The notes beneath the pieces were generated by a model. It was not told the origin of the DNA. It saw only the letters and a program-made list of their open reading frames with translations, and searched no databases. The position numbers and the translations under genes are program-made. 64,000 nt of DNA, taken from the NCBI RefSeq assembly GCF_026341125.1, contig NZ_JAPEOR010000001.1, positions 1,364,001 to 1,428,000 on the forward strand. The letters are read 5' to 3'. Below, piece by piece: positions 53,045-62,200 of the stretch. Numbering within the stretch: position 1 is the stretch's first letter; the number at the start of each line of letters is the position of its first letter. This stretch comes from Streptomyces sp. NBC_01142. Lineage in GTDB: Bacteria > Actinomycetota > Actinomycetes > Streptomycetales > Streptomycetaceae.

Positions 53045-55390
53045 GTGCCGTTGCCGTCCGCATGGTCCCGCCGTACGTTCCTCGCCGCGACCAGTGCAAG
53101 CGCTCTCACCCTCGCGCTCGCCTCCCCGGGGCTGGCGGCCCCGGCCGACGAGTTCGAGACGCTGCGCCTGCGCTGGCTGGAGATCAGCCTCGGCACCGGC
53201 TACGACCCGACCGCGGAGCCGTACTCCTCCCGCCTCGCCGAGACCGGCGCGCTGGCCGCCGGATTCCGCGCCTCCATGGCCCCCACCGACACCTCCCTGT
53301 GGCCCGGCCACACCTTCAATCCGCCCTCCGGTATCACCCAGAGCTACAGCCGCCTGTGGACCATGACCCAGGCGTACACGCAGGAGGGCAGTGGGCACAC
53401 CGGCGACGCCGGGCTCCTCGCCGACATCCTCCGCGGCCTCGATCACCTCTCGGCGAAGATCTACAACCCTTCGACCACCCGCTACGGCAACTGGTGGGAG
53501 TGGCAGATCGGCAGCCCCCGCCTCCTCATGGACATCGTCGCCGTCCTCCACGGCAGGCTCACCGAGGCGCAGATCCAGGCGGCATGCGCCGCCGTCGACC
53601 ACTTCGTCCCCGACGCCGCGCTCGGCGACTACAGCGGCACCTCCACCGGAGCCAACCGCGTCGATCTCTGCCGATCCGTCACCCTGCGCGGCATCCTCGG
53701 CAAGGCCCCCGCCAAGATCGCGCTGGCCCGTGACGCCCTCTCGCCCGTCTTCCCGTACGTCACCAGGGGCGACGGCCTCTACGCCGACGGCTCGTTCGTC
53801 CAGCACACCTGGGTCGCCTACTCCGGCACGTACGGCCAGGTCATGCTCGACGGCCTCGGCCGCCTCTTCGCTCTCCTCGCGGGCTCCAGCTGGGCCGTCA
53901 CCGATCCCGGGCGCCAGATCATCCTCGACAGCGTCGAGCACGCGTACGCACCCCTGATCTACAACGGGCTGATGATGGACAGCGTCAACGGCCGTGCCAT
54001 CAGCCGGGGATACCTCAAGAACGACGAACGCAAGGTCATGCGCAGCGACCACTTCCACGGGCAGGGGCTCATCGCCGCGATCGCGCTGCTCGCGGACGGT
54101 GCATCCGTCGCCGAGCGGGACCGCTGGCACGGCCGGATCAAGGGCTGGATCGAGCGGGACACCACCACCCCCGTCCTCACCGGCAGGCAGTTCGGCGTCG
54201 CCGACCTCTCCCGGCTGCAGGCGGTGGCCGCCGCGCCCGTCCCCGCCGCCCCCGAGCCGGTCGGCCACCGGCTCTTCGCCTCGATGGACCGGGCCGTGCA
54301 CCGCCGTCCCGGCTGGGCCGCCAACATCTCGATGGCCTCGGAACGCATCGCGTACTACGAGTGCGGCAACGGCGAGAACCCGCGCGGCTGGCACACCGGT
54401 GCCGGAATGCTCTACTGGTGGCCGGGCGAGCGGGAGGGCGGCCAGTACACCGACTGGTTCTGGCCCACCGTCGACTTCTACCGGCTGCCCGGAACGACCG
54501 TGTCCACCCAGCGGCTTGCCGACAGGGCGGGTGGCGAGTGGGGCGAGCCCAAGCCCGCCGCGCAGTGGGTGGGCGGTGTGAGCGACGGAGAGTTCGCGGC
54601 CGTCGGCCAGCATCTGCTCGGCCTCGGCTCCACCCTTCAGGCCCGCAAGTCCTGGTTCTGCGTCGCGGACACGGTCGTCTGCCTCGGCGCGGGCATTTCG
54701 AGCACCGACGGTGTGCCCGTCGAGACCGTCGTGGACAACCGCAACCTCGGCGCGGACGGCAGGAACGCCTTCACCGTGGACGACCGCTCCCGCCCCCGCT
54801 GGGCCCATCTGGAAGGTCACGGCGGCTGGGTCTTCCCCCGCGGCGCCGGCTCCCTGCGCACCCTGCGCGAGGAGCGCACCGGCGCCTGGAGCGACATCAA
54901 CACCACCAGCTCGACCGAGCGGGTCACCCGCCGCTACCAGACCCTCTGGCTCGACCACGGGACCGATCCGGCGGACGCCTCGTACGCGTATCTGCTGCTG
55001 CCGGGCGCGAGCCGCCGCACCGTCGCCGCGTGCGCCCGCGACGAGCGCCGACCGGAGATCCTGGCCAACACCAGGGCATGCCAGGCGGTGGCCGTCCGCT
55101 CCCTGGGACTGACCGCGGCGAACTTCTGGCAGGCCGGTACGGTGGGCCCGCTCACTGCAACGGCCCCGGCCAGTGCCCTCGTACGGAGTAATCACCGCGC
55201 CGCGACGCTCCACATCAGCGAGCCGACGCGTTCGGGAGCACCCGTGGAGATCACCTGGCACCACCCGGTTCGCCGGGTGACCAGCAAGGATGCGTCCGTC
55301 GAAGTGCTCGCCACCGGACGCGCTCTGCGGCTGCGGATCACCGGTGGCACGGCTGGGGCGGCCCACCGCTGTGAGGTGGCACTCGGCTGA
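53045..55390 (+). CDS. PL8 polysaccharide lyase (hyaluronate/chondroitin/xanthan lyase type)
   Basis: A 781-residue secreted lyase that cleaves uronate-containing glycans by beta-elimination. The catalytic set is Asn204 (TGANRVDL), His254 (FVQHTWVAY) and Tyr263 (SGTYG). The spacings of 50 and nine residues equal those of pneumococcal hyaluronate lyase. NWWEWQIGSPRLLMD is the aromatic patch. The Tat signal is WSRRTFLAATSAS. GTG 53045 follows GGAGG. Hyaluronate is most likely, but chondroitin or xanthan cannot be excluded. Operators like those at the GH64 promoter suggest co-control. Confidence 0.92.
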   Translation: MPLPSAWSRRTFLAATSASALTLALASPGLAAPADEFETLRLRWLEISLGTGYDPTAEPYSSRLAETGALAAGFRASMAPTDTSLWPGHTFNPPSGITQSYSRLWTMTQAYTQEGSGHTGDAGLLADILRGLDHLSAKIYNPSTTRYGNWWEWQIGSPRLLMDIVAVLHGRLTEAQIQAACAAVDHFVPDAALGDYSGTSTGANRVDLCRSVTLRGILGKAPAKIALARDALSPVFPYVTRGDGLYADGSFVQHTWVAYSGTYGQVMLDGLGRLFALLAGSSWAVTDPGRQIILDSVEHAYAPLIYNGLMMDSVNGRAISRGYLKNDERKVMRSDHFHGQGLIAAIALLADGASVAERDRWHGRIKGWIERDTTTPVLTGRQFGVADLSRLQAVAAAPVPAAPEPVGHRLFASMDRAVHRRPGWAANISMASERIAYYECGNGENPRGWHTGAGMLYWWPGEREGGQYTDWFWPTVDFYRLPGTTVSTQRLADRAGGEWGEPKPAAQWVGGVSDGEFAAVGQHLLGLGSTLQARKSWFCVADTVVCLGAGISSTDGVPVETVVDNRNLGADGRNAFTVDDRSRPRWAHLEGHGGWVFPRGAGSLRTLREERTGAWSDINTTSSTERVTRRYQTLWLDHGTDPADASYAYLLLPGASRRTVAACARDERRPEILANTRACQAVAVRSLGLTAANFWQAGTVGPLTATAPASALVRSNHRAATLHISEPTRSGAPVEITWHHPVRRVTSKDASVEVLATGRALRLRITGGTAGAAHRCEVALG

Positions 55391-55544
55391 GACCCTTGTT
55401 GAACCCCCACAAAGCTTGGCGCCTCTGAGCTGGCAGTTGGGCTGCAGTGCGAAATGGTTCTGTTGATGCCTCACAGGAGAACGGTCCCGAGACTGTACGG
55501 AGTCGACGGCAGGGTTTTCTTGGTCGGATCCGTAGGGTCGATGC

Positions 55545-57149
55545 ATGACCGTTTTGGACGAGACCTCCAGCGAGTTGGAAGAGACCTCCAGCGAGCCGAG
55601 TGACGCGCGTGGGCGCGTGGCCGAGCTGCACTCCCTGCGTGAGCAGGCCCGGCGCGGACCCAGTGACCGTGCGACCGAGGCGCAGCACGCCAAGGGCAAG
55701 CTGACCGCCCGTGAGCGCATCGCGCTTCTGCTGGACGAGGGTTCGTTCAAGGAGGTCGAGCAGCTGCGCCGGCACCGGGCGACCGGCTTCGGCCTGGAGA
55801 CCAAGAAGCCGTACACCGACGGTGTCATCACCGGCTGGGGCACGGTCGAGGGCCGTACGGTCTTCGTCTACGCGCACGACTTTAGGATCTTCGGCGGCGC
55901 ACTGGGCGAGGCCCACGCCACCAAGATCCACAAGATCATGGACATGGCCATCTCGGCCGGTGCGCCGCTTGTCTCGCTGAACGACGGCGCCGGCGCCCGT
56001 ATCCAGGAGGGCGTCTCCGCGCTCGCCGGCTACGGCGGCATCTTCCAGCGCAACACCCGCGCATCCGGTGTCATCCCGCAGATCAGCGTGATGCTCGGCC
56101 CGTGCGCCGGTGGCGCCGCGTACTCTCCCGCGCTCACCGACTTCGTCTTCATGGTCCGCGAGACCTCGCAGATGTTCATCACCGGACCCGACGTCGTCAA
56201 GGCCGTCACCGGTGAGGAGATCACCCAGAACGGGCTCGGCGGAGCGGATGTGCACGCCGAGACCTCCGGTGTCGCGCACTTCGCGTACGACGACGAGGAG
56301 ACCTGCATCGCGGAGGTCCGCTACCTCCTCGCGATGCTCCCCTCCAACAACCGCGAGAACCCGCCCACCGCCCACGCCGAGGACCCCGCCGACCGGCGCT
56401 CCGACGTCCTGCTGGACCTCGTCCCGGCCGACGGAAACCGCCCGTACGACATGCACAAGGTCATCGAGGAGCTCGTCGACGACGGCGACTACCTCGAGAT
56501 CCACGAGCGCTGGGCCCGCAACATCATCTGCGCCCTGGCCCGTCTCAACGGCCAGGTGGTCGGCATCGTCGCCAACCAGCCGCAGTCCCTGGCCGGTGTC
56601 CTGGACATCGAAGCCTCCGAGAAGGCCGCACGATTTGTACAGATGTGCGACGCTTTCAATATCCCTATCATCACTCTTCTGGACGTACCCGGCTTCCTGC
56701 CCGGCGTCGATCAGGAGCACGGTGGAATCATCCGGCACGGCGCGAAGCTGCTGTACGCGTACTGCAACGCGACGGTGCCGAGGATCTCGCTGATCCTGCG
56801 CAAGGCGTACGGCGGTGCCTACATCGTCATGGACTCCCAGTCCATCGGTGCTGACCTCACCTACGCCTGGCCGACCAACGAGATCGCGGTGATGGGCGCC
56901 GAAGGTGCCGCCAATGTCATCTTCCGCAGGCAGATCGCCGAGGCCGAGGACCCCGAGGCCATGCGTGTCCGCATGGTCAAGGAGTACAAGGCCGAGCTGA
57001 TGCATCCCTACTACGCCGCGGAGCGCGGCCTGGTCGACGACGTCATCGACCCGGCCGAGACACGCGAGGTGCTGATCGCCTCTCTCGCGATGCTCCGTAC
57101 CAAGCACGCAGACCTGCCGTCGCGCAAGCACGGCAACCCCCCGCAGTAA
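55545..57149 (+). CDS. accB: acyl-CoA carboxylase beta (carboxyltransferase) subunit
   Basis: A 534-residue carboxyltransferase making malonyl-CoA and methylmalonyl-CoA with a separate biotinylated alpha subunit. LVSLNDGAGARIQEGVSALA and FLPGVDQEHGGIIRHGAKLL are the two CoA/biotin-binding halves. The specificity position in KAYGGAYIVMDSQ is Ile427, as in S. coelicolor AccB, which accepts acetyl- and propionyl-CoA, rather than the Asp of PccB. Together with AccE downstream this is the essential acetyl-CoA carboxylase type. ATG 55545. Confidence 0.93.
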   Translation: MTVLDETSSELEETSSEPSDARGRVAELHSLREQARRGPSDRATEAQHAKGKLTARERIALLLDEGSFKEVEQLRRHRATGFGLETKKPYTDGVITGWGTVEGRTVFVYAHDFRIFGGALGEAHATKIHKIMDMAISAGAPLVSLNDGAGARIQEGVSALAGYGGIFQRNTRASGVIPQISVMLGPCAGGAAYSPALTDFVFMVRETSQMFITGPDVVKAVTGEEITQNGLGGADVHAETSGVAHFAYDDEETCIAEVRYLLAMLPSNNRENPPTAHAEDPADRRSDVLLDLVPADGNRPYDMHKVIEELVDDGDYLEIHERWARNIICALARLNGQVVGIVANQPQSLAGVLDIEASEKAARFVQMCDAFNIPIITLLDVPGFLPGVDQEHGGIIRHGAKLLYAYCNATVPRISLILRKAYGGAYIVMDSQSIGADLTYAWPTNEIAVMGAEGAANVIFRRQIAEAEDPEAMRVRMVKEYKAELMHPYYAAERGLVDDVIDPAETREVLIASLAMLRTKHADLPSRKHGNPPQ

Positions 57150-57179
57150 CCCTGCGAAGACATTGGAGCCCCGACACCC

Positions 57180-57386
57180 ATGAGCACTCCTGACGAGTCC
57201 TCCTCGTTGCTGCGCGTCGAGAAGGGTCACGCCGACCCCGAGGAGCTGGCCGCCATCACCGCGGTCCTGCTCGCCCGCGCCGCCGCCCAGCCCGTCGCCC
57301 CGTCCCACCGCGGCCGCTCCGCGGCCGGCTGGCGCCGCCTGGAGCGCCAGTCCGGCTTCCGCACGGCCCACAGCTGGCAGGGCTGA
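57180..57386 (+). CDS. accE: acyl-CoA carboxylase epsilon subunit
   Basis: A 68-residue epsilon subunit, 30 bases after accB, which tightens the carboxylase complex in actinobacteria. LRVEKGHADPEELAAITAVL is the typical helix, and the end SAAGWRRLERQSGFRTAHSW is standard. It is followed by a strong terminator. Confidence 0.92.
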   Translation: MSTPDESSSLLRVEKGHADPEELAAITAVLLARAAAQPVAPSHRGRSAAGWRRLERQSGFRTAHSWQG

Positions 57387-57409
57387 CCTCCACGGTCCGA
57401 CGCCGCTTG

Positions 57410-57447
57410 AGAGGGCCCCGCACTCCTTCGGGAGGGCGGGGCCCTCT
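57410..57447 (+). terminator. terminator after accE
   Basis: AGAGGGCCCCGC (57410-57421) pairs perfectly with GCGGGGCCCTCT (57436-57447). The loop holds CTCC-TTCG-GGAG, so a TTCG tetraloop caps the stem. Confidence 0.85.
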
Positions 57448-57507
57448 GCTGCGCGCCCGCGCCCCCTCTGCTGCGCGCCCGCGCCCCCTCTTCTGCGCGC
57501 CCGCGCC
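57442..57507 (+). repeat. three tandem 22-base repeats
   Basis: Units start at 57442, 57464 and 57486, each beginning CCCTCTGCTGCGCGCCCGCG (the third has TTCT for TGCT). The first unit overlaps the right arm of the accE terminator. No ORF is evident. Confidence 0.85.
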
Positions 57508-57581
57508 CGGCGCGCCCCGGCGCACCGGCTCCCCGGGGCGCGCCGGTCCCCGGTCGCCGGACGGGCTGAAAGCGTCCCCGC

Positions 57582-57627
57582 ACGAGGAAGCCCTCGCACT
57601 CCGTCAGGAGTGCGAGGGCTTCCTCGT
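57582..57627. terminator. perfect 21-bp hairpin between accE and conservon 2
   Basis: Left arm 57582-57602 and right arm 57607-57627 are perfectly complementary over 21 bases, with a GTCA loop. The left arm begins ACGAGGAAGCCCTCG. It lies 27 bases before the CvnD stop and is probably a bidirectional terminator for the convergent operons. Confidence 0.85.
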
Positions 57628-57653
57628 AGCTGCGCGCGGACTCGCGGTACCGG

Positions 57654-58235
57654 CTACCGCAGTCGGGCCATCAGGGCGTGCTCGACCAGGGTGATCAGGG
57701 CACTCTTGGCGTCCGCGCGGTGGCGGGCGTCGGTGGTGATGATCGGGGTGTCGGGGCCGATCTGCAGTGCTTCGCGGACCTCTTCGGGGTTGTAGGGCTG
57801 GTGCCCGTCGAACCCGTTGAGGGCGATCACGAAGGGCAGGCCGGAGTTCTCGAAGTAGTCGACGGCGGGGAAGCAGTCGGCGAGTCTGCGGGTGTCGACG
57901 AGGACGACGGCGCCGATGGCGCCGCGGACGAGGTCGTCCCACATGAACCAGAAGCGGTCCTGACCGGGTGTACCGAAGAGGTACAGGATCAGGTCCTGGT
58001 CCAGGGTGATGCGGCCGAAGTCCATGGCCACCGTGGTGGTGGTCTTGTCGCCGGTGTGGGTGAGGTCGTCGATGCCCGCGGAGGCTGACGTCATGACGGC
58101 TTCGGTACGCAGCGGGTTGATCTCCGAGACGGCGCCGACGAACGTGGTCTTGCCCACGCCGAAGCCGCCCGCCACCACGATCTTCGCGCTGGTGGTTGAG
58201 CGGGCTGCACCGCCGCTAGAGCTTGCGAAGTCCAC
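57654..58235 (-). CDS. cvnD: conservon GTPase CvnD (cvn2)
   Basis: A 193-residue small Ras-like GTPase, fourth component of a conservon. G1 is GGFGVGKTTF (from residue 23), G3 lies in LFGTPGQDRFWFMW and a G4-like NGFD follows. GTG 58235 overlaps the CvnC stop by 20 bases. Its DNA is nearly identical to the CvnD gene of the next conservon (62808-63389), with only three amino-acid differences. It is likely to receive signals from the sensor CvnA via CvnB and CvnC at the membrane. Confidence 0.95.
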   Translation of the reverse strand: MDFASSSGGAARSTTSAKIVVAGGFGVGKTTFVGAVSEINPLRTEAVMTSASAGIDDLTHTGDKTTTTVAMDFGRITLDQDLILYLFGTPGQDRFWFMWDDLVRGAIGAVVLVDTRRLADCFPAVDYFENSGLPFVIALNGFDGHQPYNPEEVREALQIGPDTPIITTDARHRADAKSALITLVEHALMARLR

Positions 58236-58761
58236 TGAGCACCCTTTCGAGCAGTGTCACGGCTGGCTGGCCGCCGGCGGACTCGTCGCCGCCGGGCTGG
58301 TGAATGGCGACAAGTCCGGCCTCCGCCAGGTCGGCTACGAGGATCCGGGCGACGCCGAGGGGGATGGTGAGAAGTGCCGAGATCTCGGCGACCGACTTGA
58401 TCTCGATGCACAGCCGGCAGATCCGCTGGTGCTCGGGCAACTGCCCTTGCAGCCGGTTGGGATCGGCCGTGGTGCTGACCAGCGCCTCGATGGCGAGCTG
58501 GTAGCGCGGCCGGGTCCGGCCGCCGGTCATGGCGTAGGGGCGCACCAACGGGTTGTGCGTGTTCGCCGGCGCCGACTCCGCGGCCCGCCGCGGCTGAATG
58601 CGGGGCTGCCGCTGCTGGTCGTACGGCGACTGCGGCTGCTGATAGGGCTGCTGGGCGCCCTGCCTGCTCGGTGTCGAAGGAAAGTTGAAGCGGTTCTGAG
58701 AGTGATCATCCGGGTTCCGGTGAGCACCGTCGTAAGGGCGTCCGCCTGGGGGTGTTGCCAC
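58216..58761 (-). CDS. cvnC: conservon DUF742 protein CvnC (cvn2)
   Basis: A 181-residue DUF742 protein. The C-terminal 110 residues form a winged-helix-like domain (LVRPYAMTGGRTRPRYQLAI, then SALLTIPLGVARILVADLAE). The N-terminal 70 are Gln/Pro/Arg-rich and disordered, unlike the short N-terminus of the paralogue at 63370-63774. GTG 58761 follows GGAGGAGG. It is coupled to CvnD by overlap and 96 bases after CvnB. Confidence 0.92.
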   Translation of the reverse strand: MATPPGGRPYDGAHRNPDDHSQNRFNFPSTPSRQGAQQPYQQPQSPYDQQRQPRIQPRRAAESAPANTHNPLVRPYAMTGGRTRPRYQLAIEALVSTTADPNRLQGQLPEHQRICRLCIEIKSVAEISALLTIPLGVARILVADLAEAGLVAIHQPGGDESAGGQPAVTLLERVLSGLRKL

Positions 58762-58857
58762 GTTTCCTCCTCCGACTGCCGGTCGCCGGTCCATGTCCCT
58801 GTGGATCCGCGCCACCGCACCCTATGGTGCAGTGGCGCAAAACGCACTGTCCGTCTG

Positions 58858-59280
58858 TTAGTTGAGAAGACTGCCCTGGAGCTCCGCACGCAGGTCCGGA
58901 GTCAGCACACTGCCCGCACGGTCCACCAGGAGGGCCATCTCGTAGCCCACCAGACCGATGTCGGCTTCGGGGTGTGCGAGGACCGCCAGCGAGGAGCCGT
59001 CGGAGATGGACATGAGGAAGAGGAAGCCCCGCTCCATCTCCACCACTGTCTGGTTGACCGCGCCGCCTTCGAAGATCCTGGACGCTCCCGCGGTCAGCGA
59101 CGTCAGCCCGGAGGCTACGGCCGCCAGCTGATCGGCGCGGTCACGCGGGAAACCCTCGGACATCGCCAGCAGGAGTCCGTCGGCGGAGACCACCACCGTG
59201 TGGGACACCCCAGGGGTGTTGTCCACGAAGTTGGTGATCAACCAGTTCAGATTCTGCGCCGCCTGGCTCATCGGGCTCAC
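58858..59280 (-). CDS. cvnB: conservon roadblock/LC7 protein CvnB (cvn2)
   Basis: A 140-residue roadblock/LC7 protein (NLNWLITNFVDNTPGVSHTV onward; GLLLAMSEGFPRD; ASRIFEGGAVNQTVVEME). Roadblock proteins act with small GTPases, here CvnD. GTG 59280 is chosen, as AGGAG lies seven bases before it; ATG 59271 is the alternative. It starts one base after the CvnA stop, so translation is coupled. Confidence 0.92.
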   Translation of the reverse strand: MSPMSQAAQNLNWLITNFVDNTPGVSHTVVVSADGLLLAMSEGFPRDRADQLAAVASGLTSLTAGASRIFEGGAVNQTVVEMERGFLFLMSISDGSSLAVLAHPEADIGLVGYEMALLVDRAGSVLTPDLRAELQGSLLN

Positions 59281-59281
59281 A

Positions 59282-62200
59282 CTAACGCTCCTGGTTGTAG
59301 GTACTGCCCGGGCCGAAGCCCGATCCGTTCGTGTCCGATCCCGCGCTGCGTCCCTGCTGGACACCGCGTCGCAGGTTGCTCAACCTGCCACGCACGTCCT
59401 CAGGGGCGCGGGAGACCTGAGGTCCGCCCTGCGGGGTCTGTTCCGCCGTGCCCTCGACCAGATTGGCCTTGGGCACTCGCCGGGGGAGACCGGACGGGGT
59501 GACCCCGCCCGCCTTCGGCTCACGAAGCTTCTCCGCCCGCATCCAGCGGTCGTCGTTCTTCGAGCGCCAGTCCTCGGTGCCGCTGCCGTCGCCCTCGGCC
59601 TGTCCGCTCTGCGGCGCGTGTGGGGCCTGCTCGGCGGGCTGCTGCCACTTCTGTTGCGGCTGCGCCGGGGACTGCGGCTGCTGGCTGCTTCCGCGCCTCG
59701 GCAGACCGGCGTCGGTCAGCGCGTGACTGCTGCTCGGAGAGGGCCCCGGACGGTCGAAGCCTACGCGTTCCTGGGCGCTCGCGGGAGCGTCGGGGGTAGA
59801 TTCCGATTCGGTCCGGTACTCCGGCTCGTACGCGCCCTGGTACGTACCTTGTTCCGGCCACTCTGCCTGGTGGGACTGGGTGTCGAACTGGTTGTCGTAC
59901 TGCGGCTCGGGAGTCTGCGGAGCCTGGTAGCCGACTTCCGCATACTGGGTTTCGTGGTGCCCTTGGTGCCCCTGGGGCTCCTGGTAACCACCGGGGTCCT
60001 GGTAGCCGTCGTACGCCTGCTGCTGGTCCCCGGCGTACCCCTGCTGCTGGTCGCCGGCGTACCCCTGTGCGTACTCCTGGCCGTACTCGGAGCCGTACTG
60101 CTGCTCCTGCTGGTACGGCTCCTCGTCGCGGTAGAGCGGGCGCTCGCCCTGTGCCTGCGCCTCGAGGGCGGCACGGCGCTCCTCGCGCATCAGCGAGCGG
60201 CCCACCGGGTCCAGCTTGGTGGAGTCGTCCGAGGGCTCCTCGTAGCGGGAGTCGTCGAAGCCGAGCTCCGCGGCCGTGCGCATCGGGGCGGCCTGCAGCG
60301 GGGCAGGTTCGAACACCTGCTGCTGCTCAGGAATGATCTGGGAGACCGTGAAGTCGTCCTCGGGCAGCGCCTCGCCACCGCCACCGTGGGTGATGGCGTC
60401 GGGAAGCATGACCAGCGAGGTGGTGCCCGCCTGCTCGCCCGAGGGGCGCAGCTGCACGCGGACGCCGTGCCGGTCGGCGAGGCGGCCGACCACGAACAGG
60501 CCCATGCGCTGCGAGACAGCGGCGTCCACCGTCGGCGGGTTGGCCAGCTTGTGGTTGATGTCCGCGAAGTCCTCGGCGGTGAGGCCGATGCCCTTGTCGT
60601 GGATCTCGATCATCACGCGGCCGTCGGGGAGACGGGTCGCGGTGACGCGCACCTTGGTCTGCGGCGAGGAGAACGTGGTGGCGTTCTCCAGCAGCTCGGC
60701 CAGCAGGTGCACAAGGTCGGTCACGGCCTGGCCGTGGATTTCCGTCTCCGGTACGCCGGTCAGCTCGATGCGCTCGTAGGACTCCACCTCGGAGGAGGCG
60801 GCACGCAACACGTCGACCAGCGGAACCGGCTGGTTCCAGCGGCGGCCCGGCTCCTCGCCGGCGAGGACCAGGAGGTTCTCGCCGTTGCGGCGCATACGGG
60901 TCGCCAGGTGGTCCAGCTTGAAGAGGTTCTCCAGCTGGTCCGGGTCGGCCTCGTTGTTCTCCAGGTCGGTGATCAGGGTCAGCTGGCCCTCGATCAGCGA
61001 CTGGTTGCGGCGCGAGAGGTTGGTGAAGATCGCGTTGACGTTGCCCCGGAGCATGGCCTGCTCGGCGGCGAGCCGGACGGCCTCACGGTGGACCTGGTCG
61101 AAGGCGCGGGCGACCTCGCCGATCTCGTCCTGGGTGTCGATCGGGATCGGCTGGACGCGGGTGTCGACGCGGCCCGGCTCCGTACGCGAGAGCTGGTCGA
61201 CCAGCATCGGCAGACGCTGCTCGGCGATGCCGAAGGCGGCGGTACGCAGCTGGCGCATCGAGCGGCTCATCTGGCGGGCCATGAGACCGGCCAGGATGAA
61301 CGCCGTGAGCAGCGCGAACACGACGATGGCGCCGATGACGATGGCGTCGGTCTTGGCCTCGTCGGAGATCAGCGCGGCCTCGTCCACCGCCTTGTTGACG
61401 AGATCCTTCTCGATCTCGGTGTAGCCCTCGAACTTGGCGGTGGAGGCGCCCATCCACGTCTCGGGCGTGATGTCCTTGGCCTCGAGCGCCTCAGGGTCCT
61501 GGCCTGCGCCGATCTGGGCGGCCATCCCGGTGACGATGGAGCCGTCCTGGCCCTGCGGCGGGTTGAGCCCGGCGGCCTCGAGCCGCTTCTTGCCGTCGGC
61601 GGCCTTGCCGGCCATGACTTCCCGCAGCCGGTCCTCGTCGGCCTGCGTACCGCCGGAGACGTACTCGCCGATGGCGATCTGCTCGAGGTAGTTGTACGAG
61701 TTGAACGCCACCAGCTGCCGGCCGAGGACCCTCTCGTCCTTGCTCGGCCGGACCAGCAGGTGCATACCGATGGAACGCTGGAGCGACGTGGCGGCCTTGG
61801 CGAGCTCGACCGCGTAGACCGTACGGCCGTAGCTGGTGATGTTGCCGGTGCCGAGGCCGAGCTCGTTGGAGAACTCCATCAGCGAGTGCTGGACCTTGAC
61901 GTAGCCCTCTTCGGTGAGAACCGGGTCGAGGGCCTTGGTGTAGGCGCGCTCGCGAAGCTGGGCCAGGCTCGGCTCCTCGCCGCGGAAGAGCTGCAGACGG
62001 CGCTCGAGACCCTGCTTCTTGGGCATGTTCTCGACGGCCTCGTCGAACTTCTTCTTGGCCGCGTCGGTGTTGGCGTAGGCCTTGGTGACGACGTCGGCCT
62101 TGCGGTCCGCTTCGCTGGTGGCCGTGAGGAGGGCCTGAGCGGTGAGGTCGCGCTCGTTGAGCAGCGCCTGGCCGTACTCCGCGGAGGCGCGCACGACCAG

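Noticed and set aside
53030..55843. A 937-residue minus-strand frame opposite PL8
   Set aside because: It is a shadow of the lyase gene, and it also crosses into the accB start.
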